The notes: generated from the letters alone by a model not told the origin. A stretch of 64,000 bases of DNA from Oleispira antarctica RB-8 (GCA_000967895.1 FO203512.1:1449350-1513349); one strand, 5' to 3'. Counted from the stretch's first letter, positions 18,051 to 29,010 are shown. Translations and numbers: made by a program.

Positions 18051-18589
18051 TTTCAACGCTCTTCATTGCCATAGGCATCACTACCTTTGCTTATGCAAAT
18101 TGGTTGCAGGTGAAAGCAGTGGTCGCTCAGGTATTGATTGAGCAGGCTTGGGAAGAAACGTTAAAGGTTCCTGATCAATACCATACACCTTGGGCTTGGG
18201 CTGACTTTTGGCCAGTCGCTAAATTAACGGTGGCTAATAACGACGCTGTGTATGTACTTTCTAGCGCCAGTGGTCAAGCGCTGGCCTTTGGGCCAGGGCA
18301 TATGCGGGAAAGTGTTAAGCCAGGAAACGTTGGGCAGGTGATGATTGCAGGGCATAAAGATTCACATTTTTCATTTTTAGAGTCGGTGCAGCTCGGCGAT
18401 TCATTGCAGCTAGAAGGCATCTCTGGAGATGTTGCCTATGAGATAACTTCATTGGAGATTCTTGATTCGTCCAAAAATCAATTGCCCGTGGCTGATAATG
18501 ATGAGTTGCTATTGATTACCTGTTACCCTTTTAATTCATTGCAGATGAATGGACCTTTACGCTTAGTCGTTACGGCCAACCGAATTTAA
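18038..18589 (+). CDS. Class GN (proteobacterial) sortase
   Basis: A cysteine transpeptidase of 183 residues with an N-terminal membrane anchor (about residues 4-26). The catalytic triad is visible: His106 in IAGHKDSHF, Cys162 in LITCYPF, and Arg175 in GPLRLVV. Sortases cleave a C-terminal sorting signal and attach the protein to an amine acceptor. In Gram-negative bacteria this subfamily normally sits next to a single VIT/vWA target, as here. AAGGAG precedes the ATG inside the end of the substrate gene. The acceptor molecule in these organisms is not known to me. Confidence 0.9.
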   Translation: MRALISTLFIAIGITTFAYANWLQVKAVVAQVLIEQAWEETLKVPDQYHTPWAWADFWPVAKLTVANNDAVYVLSSASGQALAFGPGHMRESVKPGNVGQVMIAGHKDSHFSFLESVQLGDSLQLEGISGDVAYEITSLEILDSSKNQLPVADNDELLLITCYPFNSLQMNGPLRLVVTANRI

Positions 18590-18603
18590 GCGAACGATTT
18601 TAT

Positions 18604-19323
18604 ATGAATGCAAAAACGATACTATTAGTCGAGGATGAACAGTCGATAGCCGATGCGCTTATCTTCTCACTAGAGCAAGACAATTATGGCGTTAACTGGT
18701 GTGCTTTAGGCTCGGACGCATTAACGGTAATCGATTCTCAGAAGATTGATCTCGTCATATTGGATATTGGCTTACCGGATATAAATGGTTTTGATTTATG
18801 TAAACTGATTAAGGCGAAACAGGATCTCCCTATTATCTTTTTGACAGCGCGCCAAGAGGAGGTCGATAAACTGATTGGTCTTGAGATTGGAGGTGATGAT
18901 TATATTACCAAGCCTTTTAGTTTAAGAGAGGTCTCTAGCCGTATTAAAGTGATATTAAAACGCTATGGCCGCTCAGGCGGAAGCAGTGCTGAAGGCATTA
19001 ATGCTGCAAGCTTAATGGGCGTAGAAAACTGCACCATTAATAATGAAACATTAGAAATTCACTATTTTAATCAAGCTTTGGATTTGACGCGGTACGAGTT
19101 TTTATTGTTTAAAACCTTAATTGAAAGTCCTAACCGTGTTTTTAGCCGAGATATTTTGATGCAACATGTATGGGATGAGCCAGAACGCAGTTTTGAGCGT
19201 GCAGTTGATACCCATATTAAAACCTTACGAGCCAAGCTTAAAAAAATAAATGGTCAGGTTCAGCCGATAAAAACACATCATGGCTTAGGGTATAGCTTTA
19301 ATGATAAAGAGGTTTTGGGATGA
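18604..19323 (+). CDS. creB: CreB-like OmpR-family response regulator
   Basis: Receiver domain (about residues 4-118) with phospho-acceptor Asp54 in LDIGLPDINGF and Lys in YITKPFS, followed by a winged-helix DNA-binding domain (about 140-235, LTRYEFLLFKTL and RAVDTHIKTLRAKLKKI). The sequence closely follows E. coli CreB, including LPIIFLTARQEEVDKLIGLEIGGDDY. It is 14 bp after the sortase gene and overlaps the kinase by ATGA. Dedicated sortase loci often carry a two-component pair, so the regulator may control the sortase genes. The creB symbol is by similarity; no creD is present. Confidence 0.85.
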   Translation: MNAKTILLVEDEQSIADALIFSLEQDNYGVNWCALGSDALTVIDSQKIDLVILDIGLPDINGFDLCKLIKAKQDLPIIFLTARQEEVDKLIGLEIGGDDYITKPFSLREVSSRIKVILKRYGRSGGSSAEGINAASLMGVENCTINNETLEIHYFNQALDLTRYEFLLFKTLIESPNRVFSRDILMQHVWDEPERSFERAVDTHIKTLRAKLKKINGQVQPIKTHHGLGYSFNDKEVLG

Positions 19324-20789
19324 GTATTTTTATTCGCTTATCATTATTGTACCTCGCGTTAATATCCTGCTCGATTATTCTAGTTCTCAATATATTCTAT
19401 GACGATATAAAACCCAGTATTCGACAAACAAGTGAAGAAACGTTAGTTGATAGTGCCAATCTGATGGCCGAGTTTTCAACGCCATATTTGCTTAGTGAAC
19501 AGAAGAATATAGAGGACATTGACAAGATCTTTGAAGCCTTTAAACAGCGTCAGTTGAATGCGACGATTTGGTCTCATGTAAAACAAAAAACGAATTTAAA
19601 TTTTTACATTACCGATAATAAAGGTCAGGTTGTATTTCACTCCAGTGACAAAAGTCAGCAAGGAAAAGATTATTCAGAATGGTTGGATGTCAGTCGTACT
19701 TTGGCGGGTGAATACGGTGCTCGTACTACGCGAATAGATCCCGATAATGATTTGACTGGGTCAATGTATGTTGCTGCTCCTATTATGTCAGATGATACTC
19801 TTATCGGTGTGATTACCTTGATTCAAACGCATCAAGGCATTCAGCAGTTTATGGGGCCAGCGCAAACTAAAATATTAGTGGTCGGAGGGCTGTTACTTTT
19901 AACCCTAGTTATTCTTGGGTTGGTGCTCGCGAATTGGTTTAATAATATGTTGAAGCGATTAACAACCTATGTGAATAAAATACGTCAAGGTGATGCCGTT
20001 GAGCCACTGAAATTAAATGACCCTAGTTTTAACAAACTCTCCGATACTCTGCACCAAATGCGACAAGATTTAGACGGTAAAGCCTATATAGAGCAGTATG
20101 TTCATACGCTCACGCATGAATTAAAAACGCCCTTATCTGCGATATCAGCCGCCGCTCAGATATTAGAAACCGATCTTGATGCTGCTCAAAAGCAGAAGTT
20201 TATTACTAACATTGAAACTGAAGTTCAAAGGTCAAAGCAATTGATTGAGCGACTATTACTGTTAGCATCTATTGAAAATCAGCAGCATAAAATATTTAAA
20301 CGTATCAATTTTGAGTCTCTGCTTGATGATGAAATTCAGTCATTTCATAGTTTATTAACGACTAAAAGTATTCGGATAGAGTTGAAAAAGTCTGAGGGTT
20401 TTGAAGGCTATGTTGACGGTGATGAGTTTTTATTGCGCATGGCTGTACGAAATTTATTGGATAATGCCATTGATTTTAGTTTTGAAAATGTTGCGCTGCG
20501 AGTGTGTCTAGAAAGCTCTCAATCTGATATCGAGTTACGGGTAATCAATCAGGGAGAAGTCATTCCAGACTATGCTCTGCCGCGTTTATTTGAACGCTTC
20601 TTTTCGACCCCTAGACCTTCAACGGGGCGCAAGAGCTCTGGGCTTGGATTGTGTTTAGTGAATGAAATTGCTCATCTACATGGCGGAGAAGTGAGTTTGA
20701 AAAATACGCTGATACCTTCTAATAACAATCATTTGGACTCGGCAGTAGAAGCAATATTGATAATAGCCAAAGAAGCTAAACAACCTTAG
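19320..20789 (+). CDS. creC: CreC-like sensor histidine kinase
   Basis: A protein of 489 residues: first transmembrane helix about 7-27, periplasmic sensor (30-180, with YITDNKGQVVFHSSDKSQQG and YGARTTRIDPDNDLTG), second transmembrane helix (185-205), HAMP-like linker, dimerisation domain with the phospho-histidine His266 in THELKTPLSA, and an ATPase domain with DNAIDF and SSGLGLCLV. The sensor and linker match CreC well. Its start overlaps the regulator stop (ATGA). With creB it forms the control end of the sortase locus. The signal sensed is unknown. Confidence 0.85.
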   Translation: MSIFIRLSLLYLALISCSIILVLNIFYDDIKPSIRQTSEETLVDSANLMAEFSTPYLLSEQKNIEDIDKIFEAFKQRQLNATIWSHVKQKTNLNFYITDNKGQVVFHSSDKSQQGKDYSEWLDVSRTLAGEYGARTTRIDPDNDLTGSMYVAAPIMSDDTLIGVITLIQTHQGIQQFMGPAQTKILVVGGLLLLTLVILGLVLANWFNNMLKRLTTYVNKIRQGDAVEPLKLNDPSFNKLSDTLHQMRQDLDGKAYIEQYVHTLTHELKTPLSAISAAAQILETDLDAAQKQKFITNIETEVQRSKQLIERLLLLASIENQQHKIFKRINFESLLDDEIQSFHSLLTTKSIRIELKKSEGFEGYVDGDEFLLRMAVRNLLDNAIDFSFENVALRVCLESSQSDIELRVINQGEVIPDYALPRLFERFFSTPRPSTGRKSSGLGLCLVNEIAHLHGGEVSLKNTLIPSNNNHLDSAVEAILIIAKEAKQP

Positions 20790-20808
20790 AGGCCGATTGC
20801 CTCTAAGG
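20784..20808. terminator. Perfect hairpin overlapping the creC stop codon
   Basis: A 10-bp perfect stem (CCTTAGAGGC with GCCTCTAAGG) around a 5-nt loop spans the creC stop. No T tract follows on either strand, so it may be a 3'-end stabiliser or a factor-dependent end instead of an intrinsic terminator. It separates two convergent genes. Confidence 0.5.
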
Positions 20809-20881
20809 CTCAAAAATCTACTATTCGTATCTATTATTTAGAATGAATTACTTAGAATCAATTGCTTAAAATCTAGTCTCG

Positions 20882-23533
20882 CTATATTTCATAGATAGTA
20901 TCGGAAGAGAGCTTATCTATTTTCTCTTGCAGTTCATTTGCTTTTTTATAGGATGGGTAGAGATGTAGATAACGCTGGTAGTAAGGAATGGCAAGAGACG
21001 GTTTGCCTAACTTCACCATCATATCTCCTAGGTTCAAATAAATCGGAGTGCGTTTAGGATCGAGTTCTACCGTGCGGTAATACCAGATAAGAGCTTCATC
21101 ATTACGCCCTAATTTATCTAATACAAAGCCATAGTTGTTCACAATATTGATGTTATAAGGATTAAGCTTAACGGCTTTGGCCCATTTCTTTTCTGCAGCG
21201 ATTAAGTCGCCTTTTTTATACAATTTCAATGCTTCGGCATCGGCTTTATGTGCGGCTTGTACTCGCTTATTATCTTTTAATGAAACGTCATTATTGTCTG
21301 TTGCAGCTTCTCCATTAGCACTGCGCGTTTTTTGTAGTTCCAGTGGACGCTCAATCTCAGTCGCTAGATTATGAGTATTTTCCGCTAAGACCTTCACTTG
21401 TTCCTGCTTGGCTTGATTCGCTTCTTTTTGGCTGCGCTCTTTGGTATTTTGATTTAACTTAAAAACAAAGTCTCCGCCTTGGCTACCGAGTAGGTTGCCG
21501 AAAGCAGGGGTTTGTGGCGCATAGCTAGCGACCACAGGAGATACATAAGTGCCGATTTCAGAGGCGGTAATATAGCCGTTGTCATCGGTATCAGCTTTGC
21601 CATCTAGCGCTTGCAGAAGCGTCCAGGTGAATATTGAATGTCCACCTGGGCCGCCATCAGATACTTCTTGGTCAGCGCCACCAGCGGTTATAATTTGACG
21701 AGCGGTGCGGTTGGTAATGTGTTCTAGGTAGTTGTAACTTTGCTTGCCACCACCACCCGCACGCGTTAATGCTAGGCCGCTATAACAACTGTCCATAACA
21801 AAATAGACATGTTTAGCGGGAATCAAAGAAGAAAAATCATTCAGCATACTCATGCTAATACTTTTCGTTTGAAATTTATCGAACTCGGCATCTACTGGAA
21901 TTAAATAGCCTAAATTACTGCCACTGGGCAATTCTCGAGTAGCGCCATGGCCTGCATAGAAAATAAATACTCGATCATCTTTACTAATTTTCTTCGGGTC
22001 GGCTAAGGTATAGCCAAGGACTTCAGCGATGTTATCGCGGGTTGCTTTTTCATCATATAGCTCAATAATATTTTCTTTTTTGAAACCAAAGTTTTCATGC
22101 AGTTTTTGCGCAATACTCGTTGCGTCAGAGACTGCGTAATCTAGCTTTGGCCAATGCTTGTATTTATTGACGCCAATGACCACAGCCCAACTCTTTTTAT
22201 ACAGCTCAGGTGCTTCGGCTTCTGGTGGTTTAGGTATGCCGCTATGCCCCTGTGTAAAGGGGGAGCCATCAACGGTGACTACACGATATCCTCGCAGGGC
22301 TAAGCCCTCTAATAAGGCTGGCAGGGCATTAACAGTTTGCTTGTGAATATCATGGAATAATAAGATTCCACGTTTCTTCTTCTCTAAAAGTTTGAAGACG
22401 CGTTCGTTAATAGATTCCGGAATAGGGTCGGCCCAATCCATAGAATCTACGTTCCACATGATGTTGGATAGACCCTGTTCTTTTGCAATAATTTCGAGTT
22501 CTGGATTTTTGGAGCCGTAAGGAGGTCGGAACAGGTAGTTATCAAAACCAGTCGAGGTTTTAATCAGCTCATTGGTGCTGGATAGTTCTTTAATCTTATC
22601 TTCTTTGCTCAGTTTGGTGAGTTCTTTATGGCTAAAGCTATGGTTGGCTAAAATATGGCCTTCATCAGTGATGCGCTTAATAATGGCTTTATTGCGTTTA
22701 TGCAATTTAACTTCACCTTTTACTGAGCCAAGATTTTTTCCTACTGCAAAGAAATACCCTTTAACACCGTAAGTATTTAATGTATCTAATATTTTTGCTG
22801 TTCTTAAGCGGTGAGGGCCATCATCAAAGGTCAATACCACGGTTTTCTCAGGTAGTCCGTTGCCCCAAATTAAGGGGGCTAACTTGCCGGTTAGTTGATC
22901 CTTCTTATCTTTAACGAGACTGCTGCCCCGTGTTTTTTCAAAGTTTAATGTCGGGTTTTTCTCTACTTCACCTAGTAGTTCTTTATCGGTATATAGACTT
23001 TCTAATTGAACAATATAAGCGTGCCAGAGTTCTTTAGCGCCACGTTGCTTTCCTAGTTTGTTTAATACTCTGCGGTATTCTTCACGATATAAATCGATTA
23101 AACGGTTTATATCGGCATTAATTTGTTTTAGCGGAATTAAACCTTGGCTAGGTACTTTTCTTTCTTGTTCTAGCATTAATAATTCATCGGCTAGATCAGA
23201 GAAAGCGAGTTTATCGCCTTCTAATAAAGCGCTGGTATTTTTATAATAAGCGATGAATTTTTGTGTGATGGGTAATAGCTGTTGATTGCCAATACTCTCG
23301 GACTCTTGCTCTGCTTGAGAAAATATGTGCTCAAGATAATGGTTTTTCTGCTCATAAAAATTACGGGCACTGTGCACATGCTTATCTAATGGGTCGAGCT
23401 CTTTTGCATTTTCTAACAGTAATAGCATCTTCTGGTGGGCTATGACTAAAGTATTAAACTCATCTTTTGCAAAGGATGAGTTACTTATAAAAAGTAAGAG
23501 TACAAATAGCGGTAAGGTTATGAGTTTTGTCAT
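20882..23533 (-). CDS. Secreted fusion of NodB polysaccharide deacetylase, caspase-like peptidase and TPR repeats
   Basis: An 883-residue protein with four parts: signal peptide (1-22); a helical region (23-225); a NodB-type deacetylase (230-425) with TFDDGP at 235-240, metal histidines H298 and H302, RPPYG at 336-340 and LLFHD near 391; a caspase-like C14 domain (445-690) with catalytic dyad His529 (YAGHG) and Cys583 (DSCYSG); and C-terminal TPRs (about 765-875). A linker rich in K, E and Q joins the last two. NodB enzymes remove N-acetyl groups from surface sugars; caspase-like peptidases cut proteins after basic or acidic residues. All key residues of both enzymes are present. It is monocistronic. 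Confidence 0.87.
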   Translation of the reverse strand: MTKLITLPLFVLLLFISNSSFAKDEFNTLVIAHQKMLLLLENAKELDPLDKHVHSARNFYEQKNHYLEHIFSQAEQESESIGNQQLLPITQKFIAYYKNTSALLEGDKLAFSDLADELLMLEQERKVPSQGLIPLKQINADINRLIDLYREEYRRVLNKLGKQRGAKELWHAYIVQLESLYTDKELLGEVEKNPTLNFEKTRGSSLVKDKKDQLTGKLAPLIWGNGLPEKTVVLTFDDGPHRLRTAKILDTLNTYGVKGYFFAVGKNLGSVKGEVKLHKRNKAIIKRITDEGHILANHSFSHKELTKLSKEDKIKELSSTNELIKTSTGFDNYLFRPPYGSKNPELEIIAKEQGLSNIMWNVDSMDWADPIPESINERVFKLLEKKKRGILLFHDIHKQTVNALPALLEGLALRGYRVVTVDGSPFTQGHSGIPKPPEAEAPELYKKSWAVVIGVNKYKHWPKLDYAVSDATSIAQKLHENFGFKKENIIELYDEKATRDNIAEVLGYTLADPKKISKDDRVFIFYAGHGATRELPSGSNLGYLIPVDAEFDKFQTKSISMSMLNDFSSLIPAKHVYFVMDSCYSGLALTRAGGGGKQSYNYLEHITNRTARQIITAGGADQEVSDGGPGGHSIFTWTLLQALDGKADTDDNGYITASEIGTYVSPVVASYAPQTPAFGNLLGSQGGDFVFKLNQNTKERSQKEANQAKQEQVKVLAENTHNLATEIERPLELQKTRSANGEAATDNNDVSLKDNKRVQAAHKADAEALKLYKKGDLIAAEKKWAKAVKLNPYNINIVNNYGFVLDKLGRNDEALIWYYRTVELDPKRTPIYLNLGDMMVKLGKPSLAIPYYQRYLHLYPSYKKANELQEKIDKLSSDTIYEI

Positions 23534-23751
23534 TAGGCCATCAGTTATTAGAAGTTTATTAAGAGGATACTAACTAATAATATTTATATGTAAATGCAAT
23601 ACGGTTTTTATAGGGCTCTGATTTATAGCGTATTCGAGGTTTATCATACTGTATGTTATAAAAAGACATTGAATTGCGATAGTTGATCATTTACCTGCGT
23701 CGACTTCCACCCTATATTAGTGGCATAAATTAAAGCTCCCAATTTTAGATA

Positions 23752-23782
23752 CTCTAATATTCAGATTCTTATTCTATTAGAG
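23752..23782. promoter_or_regulatory. Inverted repeat upstream of fadH
   Basis: Perfect 8-bp arms CTCTAATA and TATTAGAG separated by 15 bp, ending 34 bp before the fadH start. The position suits an operator for a fatty-acid-responsive or other dimeric regulator, but the spacing is long and no known consensus was recognised. Confidence 0.35.
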
Positions 23783-23789
23783 CGATTAA

Positions 23790-25886
<2,097 letters not shown>

Positions 25887-25911
25887 ACAGATTGTTAGCT
25901 AGTCAATACGG

Positions 25912-25942
25912 AAAGGGAGGTGAATCTAATTCACTTCCCTTT
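25912..25942 (+). terminator. Rho-independent terminator after fadH
   Basis: Stem AAGGGAGGTGAAT pairs with ATTCACTTCCCTT (one G-T type mismatch) around a 3-nt loop and is followed by six T. It is 26 bp after the fadH stop. Confidence 0.88.
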
Positions 25943-25988
25943 TTTATGTGCTGATTTTATATCTGTTATAGTACTTAAGCATACGTTC

Positions 25989-26048
25989 TAGAAATATGTG
26001 TTTAGAAATATGTGTTTAGAAATATGTGTTTAGAAATCAGTGCTTAGA
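25989..26048. repeat. 15-bp tandem repeat, four copies
   Basis: Three identical copies of TAGAAATATGTGTTT and a fourth diverged copy (TAGAAATCAGTGCTT), followed by a further partial AGAGATAG. It lies between the fadH terminator and the small membrane protein gene at 26111, 62 bp before its start. Confidence 0.9.
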
Positions 26049-26110
26049 GATAGGGTACGTTTATAGCATCTAACGCTAGGGATTAAGCGGTTACATTACG
26101 GTAGGTTAAT

Positions 26111-26506
26111 ATGCAAAAAAGTGACGTATTAGAAAATCAAATGTTAGTTGATGAAGCGTTAGCTGAAAAAATAAATGCGGCTAAAATAGCGGTTAATGTC
26201 ATTACCCTATTTGGCTTGTTCATCGCGTTATTTACCGGTGTAATGCTGGGTATTTTCAATTCAACGGTGCCAAATGCCGATGCGTCTGATTTTGCTCTAG
26301 GGTTTTCAGCTTTTTTCTTTGGTATTGGTGTACCGTGTTTGATTTTTCAGCTGTTGGTACGCCGAGCGATTGCTCGGTCAGGGCTATGGAATCAGGCGGT
26401 AGTGTGGTGTTACTGCATTATATTAATGCCTTTGTTTCCAATCGGCAGTGCTGCATCCGCGGTGATTTTATTTGCTCAAATCAGTTGGATGCGCACGGCT
26501 AAATAA
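26111..26506 (+). CDS. Small membrane protein, function unknown
   Basis: A protein of 131 residues with three or four hydrophobic helices (about 25-48, 60-83, 95-125). An acidic N-terminus precedes the first. I do not recognise the family. A weak AGG ribosome site precedes the ATG. It is preceded by the 15-bp tandem repeat and converges with the MAPEG gene at a gap of 10 bp with no clear terminator. Confidence 0.65.
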   Translation: MQKSDVLENQMLVDEALAEKINAAKIAVNVITLFGLFIALFTGVMLGIFNSTVPNADASDFALGFSAFFFGIGVPCLIFQLLVRRAIARSGLWNQAVVWCYCIILMPLFPIGSAASAVILFAQISWMRTAK

Positions 26507-26516
26507 ACTTAATGAT

Positions 26517-26915
26517 TTAGGTGAAAAATAACCCAATAATACACGCTACTCCAGCGCCCCAAGCAATACTTCTTAGCAAGGCAATATCGGCAATGTACAA
26601 AGCGCCGTAGATGACTCGAATAACAATGTAGCTGATGGCTAGCATATCGATGTTATCTTGATTGCCACCCATTTGATGAGCAATAACGACAGCGACCATA
26701 AAACCTGGAATCGATTCAAAAGTATTTTGTTGTGCCCAGTTTGAACGCTGACGCCAACCTGAGAGTTTGTCTAAATAAGCTCGAGGGTTGTGATTGTCTT
26801 TAGGCCTGAAGCCACTGGTGAATTTTGCTAACCCGGTAAATAAAACAGGCATTAAAATTGCGATGATTACACACCAGTAGGCGGCCGTCATGGTTGTTGT
26901 TATAGTTGGTGTCAT
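26517..26915 (-). CDS. MAPEG-family membrane protein
   Basis: Member of the MAPEG family (membrane-associated proteins in eicosanoid and glutathione metabolism). About 132 residues with four hydrophobic segments; the diagnostic block is RANWAQQNTFESIPGF-like (RSNWAQQNTFESIPGF here) after helix 1, and YIVIRVIYGALYIADI in helix 3. Bacterial members have unknown substrates. The open frame reaches 26951, but AAGGA 8 nt before ATG 26915 supports this start. Stands alone between convergent neighbours. Confidence 0.83.
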   Translation of the reverse strand: MTPTITTTMTAAYWCVIIAILMPVLFTGLAKFTSGFRPKDNHNPRAYLDKLSGWRQRSNWAQQNTFESIPGFMVAVVIAHQMGGNQDNIDMLAISYIVIRVIYGALYIADIALLRSIAWGAGVACIIGLFFT

Positions 26916-26977
26916 GTTATTAATCCTTCTTATCGTTATTGTTTTTGTCATTATTGAAGCAAGTTTATTCTAAAGCA

Positions 26978-27004
26978 AAAAAAACCGCTAACAAGAGCGG
27001 TTTT
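26978..27004 (-). terminator. Rho-independent terminator for the Tim44-like gene
   Basis: Read on the minus strand, stem AAAACCGCT pairs with AGCGGTTTT around a 6-nt loop and ends in a run of eight T. It is 32 bp beyond the stop of the 27036-27929 gene. Confidence 0.87.
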
Positions 27005-27035
27005 GGCAATGGTATTAATCAAATATATTTATTGG

Positions 27036-27929
27036 TTATTCGGCTTCGATACCAACGATAACCCAGTCTGCATTTTCTGTGCTCAGGTCGCGCTGTAAGT
27101 GCCAGATGTCAAAAATGCCATCTTGTGATTTTTCTAAATTATCTCTGCAAACACCGCGGAATAAAATACTGATTTCGGCGGAATCACCGGCTTGATCAGC
27201 ACGTACGATTTCAGCATTTAAATCTATAATTTCAGTTTGGGGTGGCACCATCAACTTGCTGCGTTGTTGGGAAAGTGCCGTGAACAATTCTGGGCTGACG
27301 TATTCTTCAATAACGTCTAATTCACCCTTGTTCCAAGATTCTTGTACCGTGCGGTAGTGACTTAGTGAACCTTCTATAAAGGCTTGCTGGTCAAAACCTT
27401 CAGGTAAGTTGAAAGGCACTTCATCTTGATTGAAGCCTGTTGCTTGTGTTGCAGATACTTCTTGTTCTTGTACAGGGCTGTTTTTATCAGCGTCTGCATC
27501 GCGTGGCACTTCAAAGCTGTGACGTTGTGAGTTGTTGCCATCTGCGGCCATTCGGGGTTGTGCTTGCTGTTTTGATCTCATAAAACCTTTGAATAGCTTA
27601 AACGCTAAGAAGGCCAGTAGAGCGATGATGATGATATCCATCACTTGGATATCTTCAAAAGCGCCACTGCCTAATAATGCTGCGAAGATACCGCCTGCCA
27701 GCAAACCACCCATTAAGCCGCCCATCATGCCGCCTTTCTTTTGACCCGCTTGATTTTGCTGTTGATCTTTTTTAGCCGGAGCGGCTTTTTTAGAAGCAAA
27801 TGGGGATGTTTTAAAAGATTTACCAAAGCCACCGCCGCCAAAGCGTTTAGCATCAGCTTCGCTAACGACTGCGAACATTAAAAAGAAGGCGGTGAATAGG
27901 GTAGCTAATAAGGTAAGTTTGGATTTCAT
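27036..27929 (-). CDS. Tim44-like domain membrane protein
   Basis: A protein of 297 residues: signal peptide (1-27), a Gly/Lys/Gln-rich segment (28-70), one or two transmembrane stretches (70-115, with the repeated GGLMGG pattern and IIIIALLAFLAFKLF) and a C-terminal Tim44-like domain (about 180-295) starting near FDQQAFIEGSLSHYRTVQE. The bacterial role of this domain is not settled; in mitochondria it recruits chaperones to the import channel. Ends with the canonical ADWVIVGIEAE. Monocistronic with its own terminator. Confidence 0.82.
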   Translation of the reverse strand: MKSKLTLLATLFTAFFLMFAVVSEADAKRFGGGGFGKSFKTSPFASKKAAPAKKDQQQNQAGQKKGGMMGGLMGGLLAGGIFAALLGSGAFEDIQVMDIIIIALLAFLAFKLFKGFMRSKQQAQPRMAADGNNSQRHSFEVPRDADADKNSPVQEQEVSATQATGFNQDEVPFNLPEGFDQQAFIEGSLSHYRTVQESWNKGELDVIEEYVSPELFTALSQQRSKLMVPPQTEIIDLNAEIVRADQAGDSAEISILFRGVCRDNLEKSQDGIFDIWHLQRDLSTENADWVIVGIEAE

Positions 27930-28063
27930 ATAGGTCTCTACATGTCTGGGTTATTTAACAATTGCCAACATGTTAGTTTGTTACGAAGGGGAGTCAATGA
28001 CTATGCAGTATATTCGTGTCAGAAATTGTCTAGAGTTGCTTCTTGCAGGCTTTGAGGGCTTGT

Positions 28064-28954
28064 TCACGGCGTGCTGTTATACTGCTGTACTTGATAGCCT
28101 CGACGTTTTAATTGTTCTAATAGCCCATCTTCCCCAATCAAATGCAGAGCGCCGACTAAAATAAATTTTGATTCAGGCTGCTTGATTAAGCGCTCAATTT
28201 TTGGCAGCCAGTTATTGTTACGCTCAACTAATAAACTATGATAAATCTGTGGATAATCCTTTTTCATGGGACTGATGCCTGTTTCGAATAGGTCATGGCT
28301 ATTTCCCGAACGCCAAGCATCTCTCATGATTGTTAGGTCGCGTGACAATACTTGTATATCTTCTAGTGTTTGCAAAATAAGCTCGCTTTCATAGCCTTCA
28401 CTCATGGTGGCGATATAATTAATTTGTTCATCAATACTTTCAAGCTTAGTCACCATTTTACCGTCTAGGCTGGCTTTATCACCCATAAAACTATCAACAC
28501 CTTGCGCGGTTAAGCCGTATTTTTTCAGTTCTTCTAACGTTACGATTAGGGCAATCATTTGAGGTTTGAAGTGCTGTAAACGACCGGTATCAATGTTATT
28601 TTTCGCCGCGTAATGTATTAAGCCAGAATACGCTTGTGGTGACAGTTGATCTGCTAATATTTGGCCATTAGGAAGACTCATGGCTTTGAGAAATTTTTTC
28701 TGAAAGTCTGGGGTATCCAATTCGGCAATATCAGTTTCAAAGACGAGCCAGTTTACTTTCTTATAAACCTGTTCGAATTCTTTTGGCAGCGGATAATCTT
28801 GGGGCATTAACATGTGGAATGTACCGCCCAGATAAATGGTATTGTCACCGTTACTGACCTGCCAGACGCTGGTTTGAGCTTGGCTTTGTACGGACAGTAG
28901 CAGTGTTAAAATAAATTGAATGGAGATGAGAAGAGGGAGGCGAATGAGGTTCAT
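28064..28954 (-). CDS. TraB/GumN-family protein
   Basis: A protein of 296 residues with a signal peptide (1-27), then a TraB/GumN domain. Conserved metalloprotease-like motifs are GTFHML near residue 44 and GALHLIG near residue 270, both containing the histidines thought to bind metal. Family members in bacteria are mostly uncharacterised (erythromycin esterase/Tiki-like fold). Ribosome site AGGA 10 nt before the ATG. An orphan gene between the Tim44-like and ADP-ribosyltransferase-like genes. Confidence 0.83.
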   Translation of the reverse strand: MNLIRLPLLISIQFILTLLLSVQSQAQTSVWQVSNGDNTIYLGGTFHMLMPQDYPLPKEFEQVYKKVNWLVFETDIAELDTPDFQKKFLKAMSLPNGQILADQLSPQAYSGLIHYAAKNNIDTGRLQHFKPQMIALIVTLEELKKYGLTAQGVDSFMGDKASLDGKMVTKLESIDEQINYIATMSEGYESELILQTLEDIQVLSRDLTIMRDAWRSGNSHDLFETGISPMKKDYPQIYHSLLVERNNNWLPKIERLIKQPESKFILVGALHLIGEDGLLEQLKRRGYQVQQYNSTP

Positions 28955-28974
28955 AAGCGCTAAATCCTAGACAT

Positions 28975-29010
28975 AAAAAAACCAGTCTAGCATATTTGCT
29001 AACACTGGCT
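28975..29010 (-). terminator. Rho-independent terminator after the ADP-ribosyltransferase-like gene
   Basis: On the minus strand, GCCAGTGTTAGCA pairs with TGCTAGACTGGT around a short AT loop, followed by a run of T. A second hairpin without a T tract (GAGAGCCTG with CAGGCTTCTC) lies at about 29026-29048 between this and the stop codon. Confidence 0.8.

Noticed and set aside
25989-26048. CRISPR array
   Set aside because: Repeat units follow each other directly without spacers and there are no cas genes; this is a simple tandem repeat.
27970-28164. Short plus-strand frame between the Tim44-like and TraB-like genes
   Set aside because: Overlaps the end of the TraB/GumN gene, has no family resemblance and a poor start context.
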